Below, piece after piece: positions 35,853 to 45,900 of a stretch of 64,000 nt of DNA (positions within the stretch are counted from its first letter, which is position 1; every line of letters begins with the position of its first letter). The stretch covers positions 1 to 64,000 of the forward strand of contig NZ_SMZO01000008.1 in the NCBI RefSeq assembly GCF_004358675.1, in the 5' to 3' direction. Both the position numbers and the translations under genes were made by a program. The notes under the pieces were generated by a model that ran no database searches, was not told the origin of the DNA, and saw nothing but the letters and a program-made list of their open reading frames with translations. This DNA is from Meridianimarinicoccus aquatilis (GTDB lineage Bacteria > Pseudomonadota > Alphaproteobacteria > Rhodobacterales > Rhodobacteraceae).

Positions 35853-36967
35853 TGGTTACACAATTCCAGATCGACTTGGCGAATAGCTTCTTCGATGGAC
35901 AGATCGGCAGCGTCCGGCCCAAGATAGGCAACCAATGCGGCCCCGGTCCGCCGACCCATCAGCCCGTCAAGCGGCCCCGGATCTTGTTCTGCGATAACAA
36001 GCAGCCTTTGAAGGGTTAGCACTGGCGGGCCCTCCTGCACCAACTGGAGGCCGCAATCTGCTGGCGGCTGCGGCGACGCCTCCGACTCTGGTGACTCGAG
36101 GCGCGGGTTTGATGAGGGGTTTGGATTGCTGTCGCCATCCGAACTTGGCAGGGTCGCCACAGTTTCAGTCTGTGGCGTTCCCGCGTCATCCAGCGTCGGG
36201 CTCACGGACTCTGGTAACGTCTCTACACTTATCGTGTCGTCGGTGTCTGTTCCGTTTTCAGAGGAAATAGACGGCTCTGACAAAGCTTCCGCACCTAAAG
36301 CCGGTTCCGTGGTTGCCTCGTCTTGCGCCGACGTTAACGGCTGTAGCGGCCGTGGCTCGCTATCCGAAGATTGTTCATCAGGCGTTTCGTCTGATTGCTC
36401 TGCGAGCAAGAATGACGGAGGAATAGCCGCGCCCCGTTCTGCCTCTTCGTCCTGTAGGGTTGCGGCCAAGTCTTGCTCCGGCTCTGGGATCTGCTCCACC
36501 TCGACCACAGCGGGCGGCGCGTCGGGAAGCGGCACAGGTACGACTTCTGGGGTGGTCCACAGGCTTTCCACGGCCTCAGCTGTGATATTTGCCCCCAAAA
36601 GACACCGCCCCAGCACTTCTGCAATCAAAACTGCCAATTCAGGTGCCGCATCACTCGGTTCTGTCACGCAAGTTCGCGCTTGTTCATCGCACGATACCTC
36701 GACCCGCCAATCGTTCATGCGCGGGGGCGACCCAACTGTGCCGGTCAGATCAGGAAAGAGCTGGTAAATGTAGTCGTGGATTTGACCCTCTTGCCATCTG
36801 CCCGGAAAATTTGCCGCAGGAACATCGGCATATCTGGTCACGACGTTTTCGGCCGCTGGCAATGGTTTATCAAACGCAGACGCCACACAGGGCGCCTGCG
36901 CAGTTGCCATCAGCGGATAAACCGCGGCCAAAAGCGAGGTCGCCATCCATCCACCTAGTGATGTCAT
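35849..36967 (-). CDS. Periplasmic protein with C-terminal peptidoglycan-binding-like domain
   Basis: 372 residues with a signal peptide ending near ATAQA. Residues about 50-125 carry the same LFPD-then-two-Cys module as the next protein (LFPD 70-73, Cys93, Cys100). Residues about 140-315 are a very acidic, low-complexity Ser/Glu/Pro linker. The C-terminus (LTLQRLLVIAEQDPGPLDGL, then MGRRTGAALVAYLG) matches PGBD-type peptidoglycan-binding repeats. Start and stop both overlap neighbours by ATGA. It may anchor the export complex to the cell wall. The specific function is unknown. Confidence 0.75.
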   Translation of the reverse strand: MTSLGGWMATSLLAAVYPLMATAQAPCVASAFDKPLPAAENVVTRYADVPAANFPGRWQEGQIHDYIYQLFPDLTGTVGSPPRMNDWRVEVSCDEQARTCVTEPSDAAPELAVLIAEVLGRCLLGANITAEAVESLWTTPEVVPVPLPDAPPAVVEVEQIPEPEQDLAATLQDEEAERGAAIPPSFLLAEQSDETPDEQSSDSEPRPLQPLTSAQDEATTEPALGAEALSEPSISSENGTDTDDTISVETLPESVSPTLDDAGTPQTETVATLPSSDGDSNPNPSSNPRLESPESEASPQPPADCGLQLVQEGPPVLTLQRLLVIAEQDPGPLDGLMGRRTGAALVAYLGPDAADLSIEEAIRQVDLELCNQ

Positions 36968-38286
36968 TTTTCATCCCTCATCAGGGGGCCATCCGCCCGG
37001 AATGCGATAGATGCAAGTACGACAGCATTTGTGTTCGCTGTGTACGAGTCGTTCACCTCTCCGCCGTTTTCATAAATGCCTTCTGGCCATCCACGTTCCT
37101 TGTTTTCCATGGGAACAATCGCATCGACCAATTCGCTTGTGTAATCTGTGGCAAACAATGCATCCCACCCAAACGCGGCCTTGGTACTGAGTGTGCGACG
37201 ACTGTCCGCGCGATCCCCTTGAAACGTCAGTACCGCCCATGGCTGCCCACCACCCCAAACTGACGCATAGGCAAAGTATGGCTCAACGGTAATGTGCCCT
37301 TCGCTCACGGCAGTCAGGATTCCGGTCTTGCGATAGCGCAATTCCTGCGCCCGATAGACAGCCGTACCAAACAAACGTGATCGGGTGTCAAAGCCGAATT
37401 CCAATCCGTCGAAGAGATAAGGCTCGCTTGTGGTCAATGCCGGCACTTTATTGCGGTTCAAACGCGTGTCGACCGGGATTGGCACGCCTTCAACATCCTT
37501 GACCATCAGATTGCTCCGCACTTCCAATGCCATGGATGCGTCATACCCCAACAGCATCATCGCCTTGGCGGCGTATTGTTCGTATCCGACGCGGCCCTCT
37601 TGATTTTCGCGCACAACTCCATCGGAAACATTCGTACCAATCAATTCGCCTTCGCGTACGACGCGGTCCAGATCCCAAAGGTCGAACAGATCTTCAACTG
37701 CCGTCGCCTGTTCAGGATAGTTATGTTGCACAATGACCAAAGCGGCGACAACGCGCGCAACATCCAGCGCTGACCAGCCCAAGCCAATCGTGGTAGGGTT
37801 GTTGCCATAATCGACCATCTGAAGACTGCGAGTGTCGTACGCCTTGTTGGGCAGACTGTCTTCGAACAAAACCATTTGGCCAAGGCTTTCGATGACCTTC
37901 GCGATCCGTTGCGCCGCTTCATCGCGGCTCACAATCGCCAGACGTTCCGCCGATACCGTCGCGATCAAATAGGACCCTGTTTCCCACATAGTGGTCGATG
38001 GATACTTGTCGGCCGAACCGGCCAGCCCTGTCACGGGATCAGTATTGTTTTCGAAATAGCGCCATGCGGTGCGGGCATAGTCCAGATACTCGGGCGTCAC
38101 CGACCCCGTTATTGCCAGAGGCAGAGGGACCATTTCATCAAACCGTGACATGGGGTCTTCTTCGCGCGGCATGAGTGACACCTTTTCAAGCCCATCAAGG
38201 TAAACGACCAGCGCGAAACCACAAATCAGCGCAAGAACAAAGATGATATGACCTCTTGCCCGGGCCAAGTTTGTCTTAAAGTCCAT
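36964..38286 (-). CDS. Membrane-anchored DUF3131 protein (first paralogue)
   Basis: 440 residues with one N-terminal membrane helix (IIFVLALICGFALVVYL, about 14-30) and a DUF3131 domain facing the periplasm, predicted to be a glucoamylase-like alpha/alpha toroid. Signatures shared with the second paralogue: YPSTTMWETGSY, LPNKAYDTRS, EGRVGYEQYAAKA, EPYLFDGLEFG, PEGIYENG, TANTNAVVLAS. Its start overlaps the synthase stop by 11 bases. It probably trims or processes the nascent polymer, analogous to the hydrolase that accompanies cellulose synthase, but no enzyme activity can be claimed from sequence. Confidence 0.85.
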   Translation of the reverse strand: MDFKTNLARARGHIIFVLALICGFALVVYLDGLEKVSLMPREEDPMSRFDEMVPLPLAITGSVTPEYLDYARTAWRYFENNTDPVTGLAGSADKYPSTTMWETGSYLIATVSAERLAIVSRDEAAQRIAKVIESLGQMVLFEDSLPNKAYDTRSLQMVDYGNNPTTIGLGWSALDVARVVAALVIVQHNYPEQATAVEDLFDLWDLDRVVREGELIGTNVSDGVVRENQEGRVGYEQYAAKAMMLLGYDASMALEVRSNLMVKDVEGVPIPVDTRLNRNKVPALTTSEPYLFDGLEFGFDTRSRLFGTAVYRAQELRYRKTGILTAVSEGHITVEPYFAYASVWGGGQPWAVLTFQGDRADSRRTLSTKAAFGWDALFATDYTSELVDAIVPMENKERGWPEGIYENGGEVNDSYTANTNAVVLASIAFRADGPLMRDEK

Positions 38287-40114
38287 CTTCGTTTTCCTTT
38301 CCGTCGATTTCGCCGGGCTGCCACATCGCCGCGAAGATAATGCCTGACATTGCCAGACAGTTGTTCAAGCCCCAAAGAATGTTCGTAACCACACCCGTTA
38401 GGGAATGGGGCGTGTCCATATCGGCCGAAAGCGCCACGACAGCCCAAACCGACGACAGAAGCGTCAGAACAACAATTCCGATTTGCGGCCGCACAAGGTT
38501 TAAAAACTGACCTGACTGGCGGTCTTTCGGTGTCACCGGAAAGGAAATTTTCTTTCCGCGCAGAACAGTTCCAATAGCCCGCAGACCTACAGGAAAAAAG
38601 GCGAGATAACTGGATTTACTGGCGTACCCTGCGACCCCCCAAGTCCCTAACATCATGGCCAATTCCAAGGTAATCAGAAATGGAACAATGTGAAGGAAAA
38701 AGGTCGTGCTATAGGCCGAGACCGGCGACAGGCCTGTACCCAAATACAAGATCGGCGCAATCAGGAAAATGAAGTTCCAAATCGACCCCAAGTAAGACCA
38801 GAAGGTCGAACCATACATCATCCGCTGCGCAAAGGTCAGGCCGGGACGAAACAAAGGGTTGTCATTTATAAGAATATCAAGGCTGCCCCCAGCGTATTTG
38901 TAACGCTGAATTGTCCACGTGAGCAGATCCTGCGGTGATAGCATCTTGCTTTCAATCGTCGGATGAAGCACCGACTTCCACCCGCGTTCGCGGTCGGAAT
39001 GCAGCACGATCGATGTGTAGATGTCCTCCGAAACATGGAACCGGTACGGGGTCAGGATTTCCGACACGACGGCCTCGGTGCGCATCGCTTCCATCAGTTC
39101 CGGCGCGACACGGTTTTCCTTGCTGGACAGGGTGATTTCTTCTTCAGATGCAATGACGCGTTCCTCAACGCTGGCTCCGAACGACCGCAACGCAGCCTCC
39201 ATCACGGCCTCGCGGCGGTGGATCGACCCTGCCCCACAGCAAAAAGAAGCATTTGCCCAATTCCGGCGCCGTTGGATCACGTCATAAAACATCTGCGGGT
39301 CGTTGACGAAGGGATCTTCGCCCAAGTTCACTTTGCCAAAGACCGCCTCAATTCCGCATCCCAGCCGTTGGCCAATGGGGCCAAATTTCCGACCCAACCG
39401 CACAGGGAGACGCTCCCCTGCTGGCAGATCATAAAACCATTGCGGCGTCTGAACCCATGCCATCTTTGGATCGCGAAAGTGGCCAAGCGTCCGTTCCAGA
39501 ATGGTTGGGAATGGCCTTGTGTCGGCATCGCAAATAACCATCAGATCGCCCGAAGTCTGCTCCATCGCGTTGCGCAGGTTCCCGGCTTTGAATCCTTCGT
39601 TTGTGGTGCGGCTGATGTAATTGACACCTTCTTCGTCACAAACCGCCCGCATTTCTGGTCGGCGTCCGTCATCAAGAATATGGATACGCACATCAATTGG
39701 ATGTGGGTATCTGATAGCCTTGGAATCTATGATCCCGAGCCTGACCAGTTCCGGATCTTCATTGTAGGTTGCAAACAGAATATCGACCGCGATGGGCCGT
39801 CCCGCTTCGGGGCTGTTCGGAACGATATCTTCAATCAACGCCGGGGCGGGAATGTCGGGGATCGGTTGATCTTTCCACAAATTGTAGACGAACAGGATCA
39901 GCCCGATGAATGCCAGCGTTTCTGCCAACGCAAGCGCAACGGAAAACCACATTGCATCGTAGTTGAGCGAATGCATCCAGCGCCATGTTATATACCATGC
40001 ACCGATGACCAAACTCAGCGTTGCTGTGAATTGCCAAAGTGCTTCGCGCCAAGGCGAATAGGGAAGCGGTTCGGGTGGCTGCCGGTCTTCAAACGCGTTA
40101 AAATAGTCATCCAT
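38276..40114 (-). CDS. Processive family 2 glycosyltransferase (polysaccharide synthase, BcsA-like, no PilZ)
   Basis: 612 residues from ATG 40114 with GGGAG upstream. Two membrane helices (about 30-48 and 57-78) precede a cytoplasmic GT2 domain: LDD at 148-149, DAD at 196-198, the SED base motif at 362-364 and QRYKY at 403-407 in place of QxxRW. Four or five more helices follow (about 440-600). The chain stops after the last helix with no PilZ domain, so direct c-di-GMP gating as in BcsA is not expected. It polymerises a nucleotide sugar and threads the chain through the inner membrane. Product not predictable. Confidence 0.9.
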   Translation of the reverse strand: MDDYFNAFEDRQPPEPLPYSPWREALWQFTATLSLVIGAWYITWRWMHSLNYDAMWFSVALALAETLAFIGLILFVYNLWKDQPIPDIPAPALIEDIVPNSPEAGRPIAVDILFATYNEDPELVRLGIIDSKAIRYPHPIDVRIHILDDGRRPEMRAVCDEEGVNYISRTTNEGFKAGNLRNAMEQTSGDLMVICDADTRPFPTILERTLGHFRDPKMAWVQTPQWFYDLPAGERLPVRLGRKFGPIGQRLGCGIEAVFGKVNLGEDPFVNDPQMFYDVIQRRRNWANASFCCGAGSIHRREAVMEAALRSFGASVEERVIASEEEITLSSKENRVAPELMEAMRTEAVVSEILTPYRFHVSEDIYTSIVLHSDRERGWKSVLHPTIESKMLSPQDLLTWTIQRYKYAGGSLDILINDNPLFRPGLTFAQRMMYGSTFWSYLGSIWNFIFLIAPILYLGTGLSPVSAYSTTFFLHIVPFLITLELAMMLGTWGVAGYASKSSYLAFFPVGLRAIGTVLRGKKISFPVTPKDRQSGQFLNLVRPQIGIVVLTLLSSVWAVVALSADMDTPHSLTGVVTNILWGLNNCLAMSGIIFAAMWQPGEIDGKENEDGL

Positions 40115-40118
40115 GACG

Positions 40119-41273
40119 TTATTTTGCTCCCGGCACGACTGAGCTGCGCCGCCATTCCCACGGCGCCGGGCCCAAGCCAATGGTCCAAGCCGTTGCCTTC
40201 AGTTTTCCGATACCTATCGCCAGCAAGAACGATCCGGGCAATGCAAATGCGTAGCGGGACGTCACGATCAGCCATGGGTCCATCATTTTTGACAAACCGG
40301 TTGTCACGACAAACACGTCGTAAACATCGATCACGAGGGGATGCACCAGATAGACACCGAACGTGTATTTCGCCAGCAGGCTCCAGCGCGGTGACCAGTT
40401 GCGGTACTGACCGCCCATGAACAAGCAAAACATCAGGAGAGGCATCAGAAAATGCCCATAGAAATCCCATCCACCCCGGACGCCCCAATGGCCAGTGAAC
40501 AGGGCGACCCCGAAGAACGGCAGGGTGGCGATGTACGCCATCGCAGCAAAGTAGAAGCCGCCTTTGCGGATTAACTTGGACTCACCGCGCGGGATCCCGT
40601 CTTTCCAAAGGCTATAGAGCGCGAAGGCCGCCAACCCGTAGCCGACATAGCCCATCACCTTGGTAAAGCGGACGAGGTAATCGCGCAGCAGCGGATCGAG
40701 GCCAAGGCTCCAGATATATGCCTGAATATGGTTCATCGCACCCAAGGTTGCAAAAAGCGCAATTCCTAGAATGGGGTAGCGCGTTCCAAGCCGCATAACG
40801 GGGAAGAACATGAACAACGCAAACAGTGTGGGAAGGAAGTGCATGTGATACTGCGACTTGCCCAGTACAAAGTAGCTGACCCACATCTTCCAATCCGAGA
40901 GTTGCCCCCAGATATACGGCGCATAATTGAATGCATCCGCTTTCAGCAATCGGAAGAACGCATAAAATACTGTCCAGACCGCGAAGGGGACCAAGAGGCG
41001 GCGGGCCTGTTCGCCCAAGGCCGGGAAATACCCCGGCCGGTGACGGTCGACGCGCATCGCCATCAGGAACAACGAGAACATGAAGAACATCTCAGAGCCG
41101 GAAAACTCGGCCACCGAGCGCAGGAAAACCGGGACGAAACGCTCGCCCGTTGTTGCGTCGGGAAAGATGCCCCCTGAAAAATCCGTTGTACTATGGATCA
41201 GCACCACGCCCAGAGCGGCGCAAACACGGTTTGCATCAAACCAGACCAGACGGGGTTTTTCTGCTGCGCTCAC
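40119..41273 (-). CDS. Membrane acyltransferase (AcylT_3 / OafA-like)
   Basis: 384 residues from GTG 41273, whose GTGA overlaps the upstream stop, matching the coupling seen across the operon; an upstream GTG at 41297 would give 392. It opens RLVWFDANRVCAALGVVLIHS with the conserved His of the family and has about ten membrane helices, ending with TFGVYLVHPLVIDV. Family members transfer acetyl, succinyl or similar groups to sugars of exported glycans. It lies directly before the synthase gene with a 4-base gap, so it probably decorates that polymer. Confidence 0.9.
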   Translation of the reverse strand: MSAAEKPRLVWFDANRVCAALGVVLIHSTTDFSGGIFPDATTGERFVPVFLRSVAEFSGSEMFFMFSLFLMAMRVDRHRPGYFPALGEQARRLLVPFAVWTVFYAFFRLLKADAFNYAPYIWGQLSDWKMWVSYFVLGKSQYHMHFLPTLFALFMFFPVMRLGTRYPILGIALFATLGAMNHIQAYIWSLGLDPLLRDYLVRFTKVMGYVGYGLAAFALYSLWKDGIPRGESKLIRKGGFYFAAMAYIATLPFFGVALFTGHWGVRGGWDFYGHFLMPLLMFCLFMGGQYRNWSPRWSLLAKYTFGVYLVHPLVIDVYDVFVVTTGLSKMMDPWLIVTSRYAFALPGSFLLAIGIGKLKATAWTIGLGPAPWEWRRSSVVPGAK

Positions 41274-42949
41274 TGGAAGGTTACCTGTGCACGGCACGAT
41301 TGGGGCAGAATGATGACAGGTTCTGGAAGCGGTAGGTTATGCTCTTCCGGGCGGCAATCCGTCGCTGCAATGCCAGTCTCTTCCGGGATTGGGCGGCAAT
41401 ATTTGAACTCTGACAAAGGAACAGTTGGTTCTATTTCAGGCAGGTTCTGACAATCGCAACACGCAACTTCTTGGATCAACGGGGTTGGCAAGCACTTCAG
41501 TTCACGCACATCGGTTTCCGAATACGCCATGTCCCAGACCTGGGTATTTTTGTTCCGAAGTTGCAAGATCGGACCTTGGGCTTTGTAAAGAAGCCCCGCC
41601 AATATGATGCCGTTATTGTTCGCCGTCTGAAGCGGGATAAACCCGTTGCCATTTTCGTACACGCCTTCGTAGAAACCACTATCGGCAGTGGATAGGTCGG
41701 CCACCGATTCAAACAAAAGGTCGGTGTACGGGGTATCCCACAAGGCCCACATGCCGATAGCCGCTTTTGCGGCTACCGCGGCCCGGTCGGGCTGATAGAC
41801 GCCGCTTGGGTCAAGAGTATTCCATGAATACCCATCCGCAAAGATCGAGTCATAGACGAAGTATGGTTTGCCATCGACCTGATGCTCTGAGCGTGCGGTC
41901 ATGATGCCGGTTTGCTCAAATCGGTACTGCTGAACCAGATAAATCCGCTGGGCGAATTCTGCTCGCCACCCGTGGCTGGCAACGCCTGGGCGCACACGCG
42001 GATCGTTTGGAAGGTTCCAGCCCAACTCCAAACCATCAAGAAGATAGCTTTCGGTCAAAACATAGTTCTGGTTGTGAAAGATGCGGGGATCGCGGCCGTC
42101 ATAGGGTACATCAACGCCATAGATGCGCGTATAAGCCATCGGCTCCGGCGCAAGCGCTTTTTCGACGTCAAAACCCCAAAGAGCAAAACCTTTCGCCGCG
42201 TACTCTTCGTAACCCAGCCTGCCCTCCTGAACATAACGGGTTTCGCCGTTTCCGCCCAGAATTGTACCGAAAAGCCGCCCGTCTTCGTTGACCATTTTGC
42301 AGAAATTCCACCGCAATGGCACGCTGTCGACGGCGTTTGCCAAATAGGGATAGCGTTCTTTGATGATCTTCAGCCAAACCATGAAGCGACCGATGTCCAA
42401 CACCGAAAAACCGACCTCGCCGGGTTTGTTCGCGTAGTTCACCTTTTCCCCGGTTTGTGTGTTGTAAACTTTGTTAGGCGCTTCGCCCCGAAAAAGGTCC
42501 AGATTGCGCATCGTCTTGATCAGCAATGTGGCGCGGCGGTCGAATTCGCGTTTATCGATAATGCCCAATTCACGTGCAGCGACCAACGCACTCATATATG
42601 ACGCCGTATCCCACAGGGTTGTGGACGGATAGGAGCCCACGGCGTTGACAAGCCCCGTCTCAGGCTGGAACCGTTTCACGAAATATTGCCACGCCGTTTC
42701 GGCCATGGCCATTTCCCGATCTGTTAATGGGCCATGTCGTCCGAAATGGGTGCCGACCAGATTATCCGAGGTTGGCGAGATCGGTTCAGACGGCAAGTCA
42801 TTATCTATCAACAGCTCTGACAGAGCCGGCAAACTGATCGGGGCGTTCGGGTTCGGAGCTTCTTGGGCATCGGCGCCATTCAAGACCCCGGCTAGAAAAT
42901 ACGTTCCGACACCAAGAACCAGCGTTCTTAGAATGCTTTCATGTCTCAT
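41270..42949 (-). CDS. Periplasmic DUF3131 protein with Cys-rich tail (second paralogue)
   Basis: 559 residues from ATG 42949, overlapping the kinase stop by ATGA. The signal peptide is MRHESILRTLVLGVGTYFLA with NGADAQ near cleavage. The DUF3131 domain (about 90-480) shares YPSTTLWDTASY, APNKVYNTQT, EGRLGYEEYAAKG, ESYLLDGLELG, YEGVYENG and TANNNGIILAG with the first paralogue. A tail of about 75 residues has seven cysteines (CL, ACCDC, KYC, TDC, QSC) and prolines, absent from the paralogue. This copy is exported and soluble while the other is membrane-anchored, suggesting different positions along the export path. Confidence 0.85.
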   Translation of the reverse strand: MRHESILRTLVLGVGTYFLAGVLNGADAQEAPNPNAPISLPALSELLIDNDLPSEPISPTSDNLVGTHFGRHGPLTDREMAMAETAWQYFVKRFQPETGLVNAVGSYPSTTLWDTASYMSALVAARELGIIDKREFDRRATLLIKTMRNLDLFRGEAPNKVYNTQTGEKVNYANKPGEVGFSVLDIGRFMVWLKIIKERYPYLANAVDSVPLRWNFCKMVNEDGRLFGTILGGNGETRYVQEGRLGYEEYAAKGFALWGFDVEKALAPEPMAYTRIYGVDVPYDGRDPRIFHNQNYVLTESYLLDGLELGWNLPNDPRVRPGVASHGWRAEFAQRIYLVQQYRFEQTGIMTARSEHQVDGKPYFVYDSIFADGYSWNTLDPSGVYQPDRAAVAAKAAIGMWALWDTPYTDLLFESVADLSTADSGFYEGVYENGNGFIPLQTANNNGIILAGLLYKAQGPILQLRNKNTQVWDMAYSETDVRELKCLPTPLIQEVACCDCQNLPEIEPTVPLSEFKYCRPIPEETGIAATDCRPEEHNLPLPEPVIILPQSCRAQVTFQ

Positions 42950-45900
42950 GTATCTACTCCCGAAGATAAGTGCGGCTCGTTCATTTCCGTTTTTTGAAAA
43001 CGAGATTTCAATTGGACACAAAGTCCCGACACTTGCTGCAACACGTCTGCAATGTCCGGGTCGTTTGGTTTTGGTGGTTTGTCTGCTGTTTCCAGTGCGC
43101 GCGCCTTTTCTGCCAAAACGGGACATCCAAACAGGCGGGCTATGCCAACAATGGAATGAAAGGATCCTTCGAGCGCAGCATCGTCTTCTGCTGTCCCAGT
43201 GCAAAACGCTTCGATGACTGCGATGTGGCGATCCAAGTCGCTTGCGCCTGCTCCAAGCATATCCGGGACGGCCTCTTCACCTAGGTTCGCCGCCAGCTCT
43301 TCAATCGCGGCTTGTAGCGATTGAATCTCGTCAAACGTATCGCCGCCGTGATTTGGATCAATTGCACCAGTCTCTGGCTCCGATGGAGGCAAAGTCGCGT
43401 CAGAGGCAGCCTTTAAGGTCTGCCAGCGCACAAGCGTGTCTCTCAGCACGGCGCGTGAGACAGGCTTGGTCAGTATGTCATTGAATCCAGCCTGCACGCA
43501 CTTGGCTTTCTCATCAGGACCGGCATGCGCAGTCAGCGCCAGAATTGGAATATCGGCATAATCACCGCCAAGCGCCCGAATACGCCGCGTCGCTTCCAGC
43601 CCATCAAGAACGGGCATGGAAATATCCATAAGGATCACATCGTAATGCTTGGTTTCCGCTGCGCTTACAGCTTCTTGGCCGTTTTCGACAAAATCGCCGC
43701 TTTGCCCCAGGATCTCCAGCATTGACTCGGCAACGACAAGATTGATCGAGTTGTCATCTGCCACCAAAATTCGCATGGGCGCGAGGTATGCCTCAGCCTC
43801 GGTGGCTTGATCGACATTTGCATGTTCCGCGAGCTTAACGGGCAATTCCAAACTAAATGTGGAACCTACGTTAACTTTGCTTTCAAAACTGAGCGTCCCC
43901 CCTAACAACTTGGCAAGGCTTTGACTGATGGACAGGCCAAGCCCGGTGCCCCCGAAACGCCGCGTGTATGACGCATCAAGTTGATTGAAGCTCTCGAATA
44001 CCTGATCGTGCTTTTCCATGGGAATCCCGATCCCGGTATCAGAAACGGAAAAGCGCAGCCGGATTTTTTCGCCTTGTTGCTCGGAGACCGCTGCAACAGA
44101 CAGGCGAACACCGCCTTTCAGAGTGAACTTCACAGCATTTCCGACGAGGTTCACAAGGATCTGACGCAATCGCCCTTCATCGCTGTTCACCCACTCCGGC
44201 ACGTTATTGTCGATGTCATAGGTCAAGCTAAGACCTTTGGCGTGGGCATTTTGCGAGTGAAGTTTCACGACACTTTCAACCAACACCGCCAGCTCAAACG
44301 GTTCAGGTTGTATATCCAACCGACCAGCTTCGATCTTCGACATGTCCAAAATGTCGTTGAGAATGGTCATCAGAGAATTTGCGCTCGACATGGCTACGTC
44401 GACATTCGTCTGTTGGCTTTTGGTCAGCTCCGTATTTTCCAGCGCCGCCAGCATACCCATCACACCATTCATTGGGGTGCGCAGTTCGTGGCTTGCTATG
44501 GCAAGGAACTGACTTTTGGCTTCATTTGCGCGTTCGGCTTCTTCCAATGCAGCGCGCAAAGCCTGTTCGCGTTTCACATCATTTGTAATATCACGCAACG
44601 CTCCGGTTAAGGAATCAGGCGCGCCGTTTTCATCAAACGACACTTCAACCGTGCCGCGCACAACCAACAAGCCACCGTCCGTCACAACAAACTTGGTATC
44701 AAATTCTTGCCTTCTTCGGCTCAGCGGCTCGCCGGGCTGGATAAGCTCCGCCATCATGCTGGTAATGCGATCAACTTCATCTGGATGAACGATTTCTTCC
44801 AGAGACATCGGTTTACTCGTCGGATCAAGGCCAAGCATTTGGTACAGTTCTTTTGACCAGACCCGTTGCCCCGTTTTGATGTTGCGCCGAAAACTGCCAA
44901 GGTTCGTAATCCGTTGCGCCGCAGCTAGGCGGCGTTCGCTCTCGCTGGACGCGCGTTTAGCTGTCTCCTCTGCGGTAACATCCCGTACGGTCGAGACCAT
45001 CAAAAGCGGCTCGCCCGCCGCGTTTGCCAGCAATTCGGATTGCGACTCGAGTTCTAAGATGGCGCCATCGCTCCGATATGCGCGATATCTCACAAAGCGT
45101 GGTTCAGGCTTGCCACTGACCGCTGACCGGGCCAAGGCTTCCTTCTCGCTGGCAACAACCTTGGGCACATCTTCCGGCACCAACAATTGCTGAAAACGCT
45201 CTCCGTCCATTTGGCCATCTGGTTCCAGACCATAAATGCGCGCGAATTCGTCGGACCAAGTAACAAGATCCTTTTCAAAATCCCAACGTACCGTACCGAT
45301 ATGGGCGATGCGGTGCGCCTCGGCCAATTCTGTCACAGCGGTTTGCAATGTGTCCCATGTCCGGCTCAATTCGCGCCGTTGAAACCAAAGCGTCGCAAGA
45401 GTTATCATCCCCAGAACTAGAAGAAAAAGAGCGAAACGTTGCCCAAGCACGCTTAACTCTTCGATCCGGGTCCGTTCCATCGAAGCGACACGCCCGAGTC
45501 TGTGCATCGCATCAAGGACATAGCGATCAAGGTTCGCACCCTCCGTTTGGACGGTGCGGGCCAAATTGGTAAACCCGAGATCTACTTGCTCGCTTGACCC
45601 TTCAATTGCGTCCAGCCGACTTTCAAGAAATCGCTCCAAACGGATTAGATCTTCGGCCCGCGACGGCAAGTTTTCGGTCGCCCCAGGATAGGCAAGAACG
45701 ACACGAACCCTGTGAAGCAAGAGTTGGCTGCGTTCTCTCAACGGCGTGTCAGCTGCAGGTGTGCCTTCAAGCCTGTCGCTTGCGGCGGCCCGCGCATCGT
45801 CGAGCGCCAGATGAAGCGAGAACAATTCACTGCGCAAGGCAGACGCATTCACCGTATCAAGATTGTTTTTCAACAAGATCGGAGCCACGGCCAAGGCTGA

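Noticed and set aside
33391-40114. Interpretation as a cellulose (bcs) operon
   Set aside because: No BcsB, BcsZ or BcsC-type TPR protein and no PilZ domain; the partner proteins are of different families.
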